NCBI GenBank assembly: GCA_018304205.1
Contig: JAGVWR010000005.1
Coordinates: 1-32,523 of the forward strand
Reading direction: 5' to 3'
Length of the DNA stretch: 32,523 nt
Source of the DNA: Candidatus Pacearchaeota archaeon
Lineage (GTDB): Archaea > Nanobdellota > Nanobdellia > Pacearchaeales > GW2011-AR1
This document shows positions 20,776 to 29,128 of this stretch, in pieces. Position numbers and translations under genes: made by a program. Positions within the stretch are counted from its first letter, which is position 1, and each line of letters opens with the position of its first letter. Under the pieces are notes generated by a model, which had not been told where the DNA came from, did no database searches, and saw only the letters and a program-made list of their open reading frames with translations.

Positions 20776-21060
20776 ATGAGGATATATACAGGGTATAAAT
20801 TGACTATTCTTTCTATGATAACTGCTAACCATATTTCGGCTCAACATAAATATATATTTGCAATTGAAAAAGAAGAAAGAGAGGCTATCGACTTAGAAAA
20901 AATTGTTAAGGGTTTAAAAATTGCTCAACATGATTTAATAGATGATAATCCTATAAGGTTATTTAATCAAACAGCTAAGATGTATAGACTAGGAGACAGC
21001 ATAAGACAATTGGAGAGAAGTTTATATCTGATAATAGATAAAATAGTGTCGAATTTATAG
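20776..21060 (+). CDS. Helical hypothetical protein, possibly frameshifted at its end
   Basis: 94 aa, mostly helical (HKYIFAIEKEEREAIDLEKI, IRLFNQTAKMYRLGDSIRQL). No family recognised. Just after its end another frame (from about 21042 to the TAA at 21153-21155) reads FIDPFSSEGMFLLTNHVL and SLTDRGLLKYNRSS, which looks protein-like. A one-base shift near 21040 would extend the protein by about 37 residues, so this copy may be frameshifted, or an independent mini-ORF begins at ATG 21081. No leaderless TATA box is positioned for the ATG at 20776. Confidence 0.5.
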   Translation: MRIYTGYKLTILSMITANHISAQHKYIFAIEKEEREAIDLEKIVKGLKIAQHDLIDDNPIRLFNQTAKMYRLGDSIRQLERSLYLIIDKIVSNL

Positions 21061-21185
21061 ATCCTTTTTCATCAGAAGGGATGTTTCTTTTAACAAATCA
21101 TGTACTTCAAAGTTTAACAGATAGAGGGTTACTAAAGTATAATAGAAGTAGTTAATAAAAATTTCCACTTAGTAGTATGAAAAAG

Positions 21186-21193
21186 TTTAAATA
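21186..21193 (+). promoter_or_regulatory. TATA box of the VapBC operon
   Basis: TTTAAATA centred exactly 25.5 bp before the ATG at 21215. Copies of TTACTAAA occur at 21129 and 21200, and a related inverted form at 21167-21178; these may be AbrB-type antitoxin sites. Confidence 0.6.
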
Positions 21194-21214
21194 GCCAGTA
21201 TTACTAAATTATTT

Positions 21215-21454
21215 ATGATGATTAAAAGAGAAATTGGGGAAAAAGGGCAAGTAGTCATTCCTAAAGATATTCGTAAGCATCTTGGTTTAGGTATAGGGAC
21301 AGGTGTAACCTTTGAGGTTAAAAATGACGAAATTATTATGAAAAAAGAAGAAAATTCTGTTGATATTGTAGAGGACTTTTTTAATACTCCTAAAATTAAG
21401 AAAAAAGTTTCTACAAAAGAACTTAAGAAGATATATGAAGAACAATATGGATAA
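21215..21454 (+). CDS. vapB: SpoVT/AbrB-domain antitoxin (VapB type)
   Basis: 79 aa. IKREIGEKGQVVIPKDIRKH, LGLGIGTGVTFEVKNDEIIM is a complete SpoVT-AbrB swapped-hairpin DNA-binding domain. The C-terminal DIVEDFFNTPKIKKKVSTKE is the toxin-binding tail. It precedes and overlaps by 8 bp the PIN-domain toxin gene. It should repress its own promoter together with the toxin. Confidence 0.85.
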   Translation: MMIKREIGEKGQVVIPKDIRKHLGLGIGTGVTFEVKNDEIIMKKEENSVDIVEDFFNTPKIKKKVSTKELKKIYEEQYG

Positions 21455-21857
21455 AAAATATTTGGACGCTAATGTTTTCATACAAGGTATTTTGAGAGAA
21501 GATACTAAATATAAGGAAGTTATTTTAAGGATGGCAAGAAAAGAATTTGTCGGTGTAACTTCAATCTTAAGTTGGGATGAGATAGTATTTGTTGTAGGAA
21601 AATTTTTAGGTAGAGAGGTGGCTAAAAGAGAGGGAAAGAAATTTTTCGGGTTGCCAAATCTTGAATTGATAGATGTTAAAAGAGAAGTTATTTTAAAGGC
21701 GCAAAAACTGATTGAAAAATATAACCTTAAACCTAGAGATGCGATTCATTCTGTTACTGCTATCAGTTTAGGCATTAAAGAGATTATTTCAGAAGATGCA
21801 GATTTTGATAAAATAAATGAATTAAAGAGAATCTCTCCTGAAAGTTATAGAAAATAA
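21447..21857 (+). CDS. vapC: PIN-domain RNase toxin (VapC)
   Basis: 136 aa from ATG 21447, four residues shorter than the maximal frame; this start puts the first catalytic Asp near residue 6 as usual (KKYLDANVF). Further acidic residues: SWDEIVF, LKPRDAIHSVTA and SEDADFDKI complete the PIN active site that binds Mg and cleaves RNA (tRNA or rRNA in studied VapCs). The 8-bp overlap with the AbrB-type antitoxin gene marks a standard VapBC operon. Confidence 0.88.
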   Translation: MDKKYLDANVFIQGILREDTKYKEVILRMARKEFVGVTSILSWDEIVFVVGKFLGREVAKREGKKFFGLPNLELIDVKREVILKAQKLIEKYNLKPRDAIHSVTAISLGIKEIISEDADFDKINELKRISPESYRK

Positions 21858-21899
21858 AGAAGCAATAATATTTATTAAGTCAATTAATTTGTTCTATTA

Positions 21900-24755
21900 A
21901 TGAGTAGAAAAGAGGTAGAGAGCGAGAGCGTTAGTCTTATAAAATGGTTTTCTGAACTGAGTAATAAAAGTATAGATGTTGCAGGTGGGAAAGGAGCTTC
22001 ACTTGCTGAGATGTACAATAATAAGTTTCCTGTTCCTCCAGGTTTTATTGTAAGTGCGCAGGCTTATAAGTATTTCATAGAAAAATCTGGGCTTGCTGAG
22101 AGAATAAAATTCATGCTTTCTGATTTAGATGTCAACGATACTGAAAAATTGAATAAGGTTTCTGGCGAGATAAGAGGATTAATTGAGAAAGCACACATGC
22201 CTGCTGAACTAGAAAGTGAGATATTAGAGGCTTATGAAATTTTAGATGTTAGTAAACAGCATATAGAAAACGCTAAGGGAACAGCACTAGGAATATTAAA
22301 GAGAGGACATGAACCTCCATTTGTTGCAGTTAGAAGCAGTGCGACTGCTGAAGATTTAGCTGATGCAAGTTTTGCTGGACAGCAAGATTCTTTTTTAAAT
22401 GTAAAAGGTAAAAGTGATTTAATTGAAAATATAAAGAAATGTTTTTCATCATTATTTACTGCTAGAGCAATTTATTATAGAACACAAAAGAAATTTGAAC
22501 ATGATAAAGTTTACCTTGCAGTAGTAGTTCAGAGAATGATAGACTCTGAAAAATCAGGAGTTATGTTTTCAAGAAATCCTATAAAAAATGATGGCAGCAT
22601 ACTTATCGAAGCGGTTTTTGGGCTTGGAGAGGGAATTGTCTCTGGAAAGATAAAACCCGATAGCTATACGGTGGATAAAGGTTTAGATAATTTTAAGGTT
22701 ATTAATATAGAAATAAATGAGAAAAGACTTGCAATTGTAAGAAATTCAAGTGGAAAGAATGAAATTGTGAAATTAACTTCTGAAAGAGGGAATCAACAGG
22801 TATTGACTAGTTATGAAATAAAAAGACTTGCCCAGTACGCAAGACATTTAGAAGAGCACTACGGAAAACCGCAAGATATAGAGTTTGCAATAGAATCTAA
22901 TGAGATATTTATTGTTCAATCTAGACCAATAACTACTAAATTTGAAGATCATGAGCAAAAAGAATTGACAGGAGAGGTATTACTTAATGGACTTGGAGCT
23001 AGCCCAGGAATTGGATCTGGAAAGGTAAAAATAATTCATGATCTAAATGAATTAGATAAGGTAAAGCCCGGAGATATTTTAGTTACTGAAATGACAAATC
23101 CTGATATGGTTGTTGCTATGCAAAGAGCTGCAGGAATAATAACTGATGAAGGAGGAATTACGTCACACGCAAGCATCATAAGTAGAGAAATGGGAATTCC
23201 AGCGGTTGTTGGAACTGGAAACGCAACTAAAAAATTAAAAGAGGGGCAGATAGTTACTGTTGATGGATTTACTGGAAGAATTTTAGAGGGGAGAAGTGAG
23301 ATAAGAGAAGCAGAAATAAAACCAATTTTGAAAACGAAAACGAAAATAAAAGTAATAGTTGATTTACCTGACTTTGCGGAGAGAGCGGCTAAATCAGGAT
23401 CAAAAGCAGTAGGACTTGTGAGACTAGAAGGAATAATTGCAAGTTCGGGTAAACATCCAGTTAAGTTTGTTAAAGAAAATAAGATTGAAAATTATGTAGA
23501 GATTCTTGTTAAAGGATTAAGAAAGATTGCAGAACCCTTTGAAGAGATATGGATAAGAAGTTCTGATATAAGATCTGATGAGTTTAGAAACTTAGAAGGA
23601 GCGCCTAAAAATGTTGAAGGAAATCCTATGCTTGGAGATCACGGAGTCAGATTTAGTTTAAGACATCCGCAAATAATAGAAGCAGAGTTTAAGGCCGTAA
23701 AGGAAATTGCCGACGAATTTCCAAGTAAGAAAATAGGATTAATGATGCCTCAAATTATAAGTGTATCAGAACTTGCCGAATCAAAGAGAATTGCTAAAGA
23801 AGTTGTTGGAATTCCAAACAATGTTAAAATAGGAATAATGGTTGAAACTCCTGCAGCTGTTCAGATTATAAACCAGTTATGCGAAGAGGGAATTGATTTC
23901 ATAAGTTTTGGGACAAACGATTTAACGCAGTTTACTTTGGCTATTGATAGAAATAATGGAGATGTTCAGTATCTTTATGATGAAATGCATCCTGCAGTTT
24001 TGAATTCTTTAAGGTATGTGATAAAAAGATGCAAACATTATGGAGTTGAGACTTCATTATGCGGACAGGCAGGAAGCAGGGAAGATATGGCCAAGTTTTT
24101 GGTTGAACAAGGAATAGATTCTGTTTCTGTAAATGCTGATGCAGCATATAAAGTGAGTGAGGTAATCGCTCAAGCGGAAAAGGAATTTACAAACAGAAAT
24201 TTTGAAAGTGAGCAAGATGAAAAAGGAATAAGCAGTAGAGAAAAGGAGAAAGAGAAGGATATTATTTCTGTCGAGAGAACTATAGAGGTAGAAATTCCTT
24301 CTGCAAAGATAAATGTGAGTGCCGTCGAAACCGAGGATATAGAAGATTTAGTATTAAAAGAACTTGAAGGTGATGATTACTCTCCTGGCAATAAGGAAGA
24401 TAAAAATGAAAAGGATATTCCTTCTTTAAATGATGCTATTCCTGTTGAGTCCATTGATTTAATGGATAATGCTAAGGAAAGCGAAATTGATTTGAATTCA
24501 TTGAGTTTGGTTAATGCTAATGTTGAGGAAGGTAAGGAAAGCAAAGAAAGTAGTGAAGTAGAAACAAAAAAAATTGATGATAACGCCGATGATGAAGAAA
24601 CTGAAGGAAAAGATGAGGAAGAGGAAGTGCTTGGCGGGGCGATTGCTGATGAACTATTAAATGATAATGAAGAACTTGAAGACTTTGATAAAAATAAGGA
24701 ATGGGCTCCAGCATCTAAGAATAACAATGAGGATGAAGTTCTAGATATTTTCTAG
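21900..24755 (+). CDS. ppsA: Phosphoenolpyruvate synthase with long acidic C-terminal tail
   Basis: 951 aa; the enzyme normally ends near 760-800. Converts pyruvate plus ATP to PEP, AMP and phosphate in gluconeogenesis, possibly reversibly. N-terminal ATP-grasp domain: VAGGKGASLAEM (28-38), VRSSATAEDLADASFAGQQD (144-163). Central phosphohistidine domain: GGITSHASIISREMGIPAVV with H423. C-terminal TIM barrel: GDHGVRFSLRHP, GIMVETPAAV, SFGTNDLTQFTL and SLCGQAG with C721. From about 770 to the end the chain is low-complexity, rich in Glu, Asp, Ser and Asn, and has no counterpart in the family as I know it. Leaderless TTTATTAA box at 21871-21878. Monocistronic. Confidence 0.93.
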   Translation: MSRKEVESESVSLIKWFSELSNKSIDVAGGKGASLAEMYNNKFPVPPGFIVSAQAYKYFIEKSGLAERIKFMLSDLDVNDTEKLNKVSGEIRGLIEKAHMPAELESEILEAYEILDVSKQHIENAKGTALGILKRGHEPPFVAVRSSATAEDLADASFAGQQDSFLNVKGKSDLIENIKKCFSSLFTARAIYYRTQKKFEHDKVYLAVVVQRMIDSEKSGVMFSRNPIKNDGSILIEAVFGLGEGIVSGKIKPDSYTVDKGLDNFKVINIEINEKRLAIVRNSSGKNEIVKLTSERGNQQVLTSYEIKRLAQYARHLEEHYGKPQDIEFAIESNEIFIVQSRPITTKFEDHEQKELTGEVLLNGLGASPGIGSGKVKIIHDLNELDKVKPGDILVTEMTNPDMVVAMQRAAGIITDEGGITSHASIISREMGIPAVVGTGNATKKLKEGQIVTVDGFTGRILEGRSEIREAEIKPILKTKTKIKVIVDLPDFAERAAKSGSKAVGLVRLEGIIASSGKHPVKFVKENKIENYVEILVKGLRKIAEPFEEIWIRSSDIRSDEFRNLEGAPKNVEGNPMLGDHGVRFSLRHPQIIEAEFKAVKEIADEFPSKKIGLMMPQIISVSELAESKRIAKEVVGIPNNVKIGIMVETPAAVQIINQLCEEGIDFISFGTNDLTQFTLAIDRNNGDVQYLYDEMHPAVLNSLRYVIKRCKHYGVETSLCGQAGSREDMAKFLVEQGIDSVSVNADAAYKVSEVIAQAEKEFTNRNFESEQDEKGISSREKEKEKDIISVERTIEVEIPSAKINVSAVETEDIEDLVLKELEGDDYSPGNKEDKNEKDIPSLNDAIPVESIDLMDNAKESEIDLNSLSLVNANVEEGKESKESSEVETKKIDDNADDEETEGKDEEEEVLGGAIADELLNDNEELEDFDKNKEWAPASKNNNEDEVLDIF

Positions 24756-24816
24756 GGTTTTTGAGTATTGTTATGTTTGTTTTTGTTACTACTATTTAGT
24801 TACTTAAATAGAAAGA

Positions 24817-24824
24817 TTTATAAA
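24817..24824 (+). promoter_or_regulatory. TATA box deciding the start of the 24846 gene
   Basis: TTTATAAA centred 25.5 bp before ATG 24846; this rules out the in-frame TTG at 24831, which lies too close to the box. Confidence 0.65.
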
Positions 24825-24845
24825 CCCTAATTGTATAGGAAAATC

Positions 24846-25715
24846 ATGACAAAAGCAAGATCAAATGTATACGAAGAGGTAATGAATCACCTCAAATTAT
24901 CTAGATTTATTCAGAAAAGTAAATCAGAAAGAGATAATCCTAGTAATCCTAACGATGTTATAAAATCTGCTGAAAAAGGGTTAAGAGACGCATTTTATGG
25001 TCAACTTGTTGCTTCTGGTTCAATAGATCCAAAGGTATTAAAAAGAGCAGATTTGAATGATCCAACCAATCCAAATTATGAAAATGGAAATAAGTTAATT
25101 GAAGGAAAGGCAGATCTTGAGTTAAGACATTCTGAAACAGCTGCATCTACAAAATTTAAGTCTAATTTAGATGATTTTGTTGGCAGTGTTCCTGAAGGAG
25201 ACTTAGAAAAAATGCTTGCTAATGATAAATCTGCGGGAATATTAGCTGGAGTTGCTGATGATAAAGAAACATTTGGGCTATATAAGGCTCATGAATCATT
25301 AAAGAAATTTGCTGAGGATTACAGAGCTAAGGGCGATGAAGCTATTGATTCTAAAGAAACTGCTCAAAAAATAATGGATTATAAGATAAAGGGAGCAAGA
25401 GCAGCTGAAATGAAATCAGTAAAGGAAAAGGGTTATAATGAGAGAGATCAAGCAAGTGCTGGAGAATTGGCTGAATTCGCAGCTAAAATAGGATTTACTG
25501 GAGAAAAAGGAAAAGAGTACGCCTTAACTGGAATAGAATCTGAAGTTAAAGAAATTGAAGAAAGACTTAAGGCAAAGGGAGACTTCAGGAAAGCACTTAG
25601 AGGAGCATACGAAAATCTCGCTAATAGAAATCTAGTAGTTGCCAGGGATCTTGCTTATGGGGCGCATGTAGATAAGATTGATGAAGAAGTTAGCAAATAT
25701 GTAAGAGAAAGATAA
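24846..25715 (+). CDS. Helical hypothetical protein
   Basis: 289 aa from ATG 24846. Almost entirely helical and highly charged: YEEVMNHLKLSRFIQKSKSE, GKADLELRHSETAASTKFKS, KAHESLKKFAEDYRAKGDEA, EIEERLKAKGDFRKALRGAY. No membrane segment, signal peptide or catalytic motif seen. No family recognised. It faces the minus-strand nucleotidyltransferase gene with only seven bases between stop codons. It may be related in function to that cluster but has its own promoter. The alternative start TTG at 24831 is disfavoured by promoter spacing. Confidence 0.6.
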   Translation: MTKARSNVYEEVMNHLKLSRFIQKSKSERDNPSNPNDVIKSAEKGLRDAFYGQLVASGSIDPKVLKRADLNDPTNPNYENGNKLIEGKADLELRHSETAASTKFKSNLDDFVGSVPEGDLEKMLANDKSAGILAGVADDKETFGLYKAHESLKKFAEDYRAKGDEAIDSKETAQKIMDYKIKGARAAEMKSVKEKGYNERDQASAGELAEFAAKIGFTGEKGKEYALTGIESEVKEIEERLKAKGDFRKALRGAYENLANRNLVVARDLAYGAHVDKIDEEVSKYVRER

Positions 25716-25722
25716 ACGCTAA

Positions 25723-26571
25723 TTAACCTTTAGTATTTTTTTGTTCTTCAATTAATTTGTTTATTATCTGAGTCATATCAAGAAGAAATTTTTCTGCGGT
25801 TTCCTGCCATTGATCAATTTCTGCGCCTTTTACATCATTAGTTTCTCCATAACTGATAGATTTGTGCAGGGCGTAAATATCTTTTAGGGCTCTTATCGCA
25901 TTCACTTTTAACATTCCTTTTTCAACAAAGGCGGTATTGAGAAGTTCTGGGAGATGTTCTGGACTAGGGGGTAATTTTCCAGCCATGATTAATGCAGCTT
26001 GCGCTGAATCAACCATGCACCAATAGACTCCTTCGATGGCACCAATTTCTGCAGATTTACTTCTTGCTAAATGTGCTGGTGCTCTTTGAAGAGCCGCATA
26101 AACTGCTTCAACCGTTGATTTTATTTTTCCTTGATATAGTAAAGATTTTATAGGATTAAAGAAACCTCCAGAATCAATAAGTGCTTCTCCATATCTTAAA
26201 ACATTTAGAACTACAGGATCTCCGTGAAGAAGGTCTTGCCACCATGTTGTTAATTTTATTGTATTAATATGCAAGTCTTTAGAGTAATCTTCTGCAGAAA
26301 TTAATTTTCCTAATTCTTCTCTATACCAAGCAACTAATTCTAAATCCCAACTTATTGAGGCATCGTCGATTATAATAATAATATCTATGTCAGAACTTGC
26401 ATTGGCAGTATTTTTCGCTTGACTTCCAAAAAGAATACTTGCTTTTACCATCTTGTCAAATTTTTGATGGACTTTCGTTGCGAAATCCATGGCTATTTCT
26501 CTTTCTGATCTAGGCTTATAATCCTTAGTGGATTTTTTTACTTGTTGTACTTTATCCCTCTTTTTTGTCAT
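25723..26571 (-). CDS. Nucleotidyltransferase with C-terminal helical HEPN-like domain
   Basis: 282 aa. Polymerase-beta-type core: SILFGSQAKNTANASSDIDI (G49-S50, D61, D63); no clear third acidic residue in the following HINTIKLTTWW strand. The C-terminal 140-275 segment is helical with IEGVYWCMVDSAQAALIMAG and LPPSPEHLPELL. This repeats the arrangement of the protein at 11343, where the matching parts read MDAMVDIYWGILTPTQALLM and HAPPEPK, so they are paralogues. Last gene of the minus-strand cluster, 48 bp after the TIM-barrel gene, with a TAAAAATA box of its own. Nucleotidyl transfer to a protein or RNA partner is inferred. Confidence 0.75.
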   Translation of the reverse strand: MTKKRDKVQQVKKSTKDYKPRSEREIAMDFATKVHQKFDKMVKASILFGSQAKNTANASSDIDIIIIIDDASISWDLELVAWYREELGKLISAEDYSKDLHINTIKLTTWWQDLLHGDPVVLNVLRYGEALIDSGGFFNPIKSLLYQGKIKSTVEAVYAALQRAPAHLARSKSAEIGAIEGVYWCMVDSAQAALIMAGKLPPSPEHLPELLNTAFVEKGMLKVNAIRALKDIYALHKSISYGETNDVKGAEIDQWQETAEKFLLDMTQIINKLIEEQKNTKG

Positions 26572-26618
26572 CTTATTAAGTTAATCTAAAGTTATTTTTA
26601 AATGTTTACAAATCATTT

Positions 26619-28457
26619 TTATTCCATTGGACTACCTGAAAGTCTATTTCTTCCCGACATTTGACCTCCAAGTTCTACTGGAAGATTTGAGAAACCTGTT
26701 CCATAAGTTTGGAAATGAATATCTGGAAGAATTGCTCCTTGCCCTGCAAAGTAGCCTCCAGATGCGCCAGATGCTTGGTTCCAATATGATCCTCTCGATG
26801 CTGCATAAACTGGAGTGCCAAATGCAGAAAGAGTTTCTCCATATGGAGAGACTGCTCCGAAGTGTTGAATCCAATCTCCAGTTTCTATTATTCTTTTAAT
26901 ATCTTCTACTTTCTTACCATATTGACTTAGTAATTTTTCATATTCTTTCATAGGGACGTTTCCCATTCCCATTGGAAGTTCTGAGTGAGACATACCAAAG
27001 TTATCTGATAAGTGAACGTGTTTAATGAATGGAGCCATTTTCTTAAACTGCTCTTTAAGATGCTCCTCTTTGTAACCATATTGCCTTAACATATTGATGT
27101 GTCCTACATCCCATGTTGCACCGATTAATTTTTCAGCTTCTTTTTCAGCTTCTTTTTTTGTCATGTCTAATTCTTTAACTGCTTTTTTCACAAATTTTTC
27201 TTTTGTTTGTTTGATTAGTTCTGAAAGCTCCTCTGCTCTTGTTAAACCCATTCCAACTGGAGGATTTTCAATGCTTAAAATTGGGGCGGTTTCCCCAAAT
27301 TTTTCAAATCCTTTGAATGCTACATTTGCAAAGGTTTCTGCTGATTTTTCTATTGCAAATTTGTCTAGAGGTTTATAAGATTCTGGAGCGTTTACAGAGT
27401 CAAGAATTCTGACTCCTTTTGAAATCGCTTCAGATAGTTCAACAATCTTTGATTTGTCGTCTTTATATTCGTTCATTAATGGAGCCACTTCTTCTCTAAA
27501 TTGTCCTAATTTATCCATTGTTTTTTGATCATCTTTCTTTTCTGCTATTTCATAAGCTTCATTGTAAGCGTCTTTTAATCTTCTATAAGATTCTCTGATA
27601 TAAACGTCACCTTGTCCCATACCATTTATTATTTGGTCTGCTGCTTTTCTTGATTCTGGACTAAGATCATTAAGAAATTTTTGTCCTTCAGGTGTTAAAG
27701 ATTTTGCATAGATTTCTTCTGCTTTTTTCCCTCTTAATTCTGTATTTGTATTTTCAGTATCTCTGAAAATTTTATTAACCTCACCAATAAATTCTCTTCC
27801 TCGTGAGGCTGGCAAGGAAATTTCACTTAATTTTTGCTCCCAACGTTGTTCATTTATATTATTTAATTCCGTATCTATATCTTTTTTCTCTCCGAATAAA
27901 TAATCTTTTTTTGGTTTAGGAACCGTTCCAAAACTTCCAGTTCTTTCGTCTATAACATACAAATTTGTTGTTTCTTCTTCTCCCTGATCATTGATTATTC
28001 TTGTTCTTGGTTCTGGAAGAGAGTGGCTTGCGTGCATTGTAACAACTATATTTCCATCCGGATCTATTTTGTGTCCTCTTTCAACTGCTTCCCAAATTTG
28101 TCTTTCTGCTTGTATTCTTTGATTTTCATCCCAACTTCCTCCTTGAGGGTTTATTCCAGTTGGTTCTATCATTGGGCCATGTAAGGTAAGATCTGCACCT
28201 ACTAATTTCTTGAGCCTATGAATTTCTTCTAAATGTTGATTTGGGATTGCTTTTGCAACTTCTGCAAAGGTCATTTGAACTTCTACTGTTTTAGTTCCCG
28301 TATTGAGTGCATCAGAAGTTGCTTTTAATTGATTTGCAGTTTGAGGGTTTATGGCCGAACCTATGCTACTCGTCGAGACATAATGATTAATTGGATTGCC
28401 ATGATTTGGATCTAGTCCATAATCTGCTCCAGAATAAAATCTTTCGCTATATTTCAT
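26619..28457 (-). CDS. TIM-barrel protein, AP endonuclease 2 / xylose isomerase-like
   Basis: 612 aa, about twice the size of a plain family member. Barrel motifs are split around a large helical insert (about 190-370). Before it: GADLTLHGPMIEPTGIN (H93) and IVVTMHASHS (H142). After it: PILSIENPPVGMG (E397), ATWDVGHINML (D450, H453) and KHVHLSDNFGMSHSELPMGM (H480, H482, D485, H491). These are the metal-ligand positions of AP_endonuc_2 barrels (endonuclease IV, sugar epimerases). The C-terminal 75 residues are Gly/Ser/Tyr-rich. Substrate unknown. A TTTAATAA box (28479-28486) supports the ATG at 28457. Part of a four-gene minus-strand set. Confidence 0.75.
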   Translation of the reverse strand: MKYSERFYSGADYGLDPNHGNPINHYVSTSSIGSAINPQTANQLKATSDALNTGTKTVEVQMTFAEVAKAIPNQHLEEIHRLKKLVGADLTLHGPMIEPTGINPQGGSWDENQRIQAERQIWEAVERGHKIDPDGNIVVTMHASHSLPEPRTRIINDQGEEETTNLYVIDERTGSFGTVPKPKKDYLFGEKKDIDTELNNINEQRWEQKLSEISLPASRGREFIGEVNKIFRDTENTNTELRGKKAEEIYAKSLTPEGQKFLNDLSPESRKAADQIINGMGQGDVYIRESYRRLKDAYNEAYEIAEKKDDQKTMDKLGQFREEVAPLMNEYKDDKSKIVELSEAISKGVRILDSVNAPESYKPLDKFAIEKSAETFANVAFKGFEKFGETAPILSIENPPVGMGLTRAEELSELIKQTKEKFVKKAVKELDMTKKEAEKEAEKLIGATWDVGHINMLRQYGYKEEHLKEQFKKMAPFIKHVHLSDNFGMSHSELPMGMGNVPMKEYEKLLSQYGKKVEDIKRIIETGDWIQHFGAVSPYGETLSAFGTPVYAASRGSYWNQASGASGGYFAGQGAILPDIHFQTYGTGFSNLPVELGGQMSGRNRLSGSPME

Positions 28458-28504
28458 TTCATTATATCTCCTCTTTCGTTATTAAACCTTATTTTATTTA
28501 AATT

Positions 28505-29077
28505 TTAGTATTTGTCAAATCTTTTATCTCTTTTTGTAAGACTTGATGAGCTATACTTTTCATCTGGGGTCTGTTCTTCCATTTGAATAGATTGATTTCT
28601 AGTATTTTGACCAATGTTAGTGTTTACATTTTGAGGCATAAACATTTGGTCTGCCGAACTTCTTTGTTGAATAAGGCTTCTATTTTGAAGTATAGGGGCA
28701 TTTGAAGAAAGAATTTCTTGTCTTAGTGATGGAAGTACTGATGAAGGGGTCTGATTCATAGTTCTATATTGATTAGTGTTTGTTTGTTCTGATTGTCTAT
28801 ATTGAAAATTGTTTTGTTCATTGTTTCTTTGTTCTATCTCTGTTGTTTGTCTTTGAACTTCTCTTACATTTGGGTTTGCTTCCAGTACAGGGGAAATCTG
28901 TTCAGCAGGCAAGTCATTTAAAAATCCCTTAATTTGTTGTTTTTCAGCATTATGAATTTCACTCTCTAAGTTAACTTGATTTTTAACGGAAGTGAAACTA
29001 TCTTTTTTTATTTCTTTTATCTTTATGTCTTTTTCTATTAATCTTATGAATTTTATTTTCTTTGTATTTTTAGCCAT
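28505..29077 (-). CDS. Q/N/S-rich low-complexity protein
   Basis: 190 aa. A basic N-terminal 45 residues (KKIKFIRLIEKDIKIKEIKK) is followed by a disordered Gln/Asn/Ser/Thr-rich region (EQRNNEQNNFQYRQSEQTNT, then QNVNTNIGQNTRNQS) to the end. No enzymatic motif. Such sequence suggests a scaffold, linker or aggregation-prone protein. It lies between the 527-aa and TIM-barrel genes with ~50-bp gaps and may be their partner. A TTATTATA box (29099-29106, minus strand) is at leaderless spacing. Confidence 0.6.
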   Translation of the reverse strand: MAKNTKKIKFIRLIEKDIKIKEIKKDSFTSVKNQVNLESEIHNAEKQQIKGFLNDLPAEQISPVLEANPNVREVQRQTTEIEQRNNEQNNFQYRQSEQTNTNQYRTMNQTPSSVLPSLRQEILSSNAPILQNRSLIQQRSSADQMFMPQNVNTNIGQNTRNQSIQMEEQTPDEKYSSSSLTKRDKRFDKY

Positions 29078-29128
29078 TTATTAGTGAGGAAAAACTAGTA
29101 TAATAATGTTTTTAGTATGGAAAAGACA

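Noticed and set aside
24377..24727. Long minus-strand Ser-rich frames inside the PEP synthase tail
   Set aside because: They are the antisense of Glu/Asp/Asn-rich codons and have no promoter or protein-like variety.
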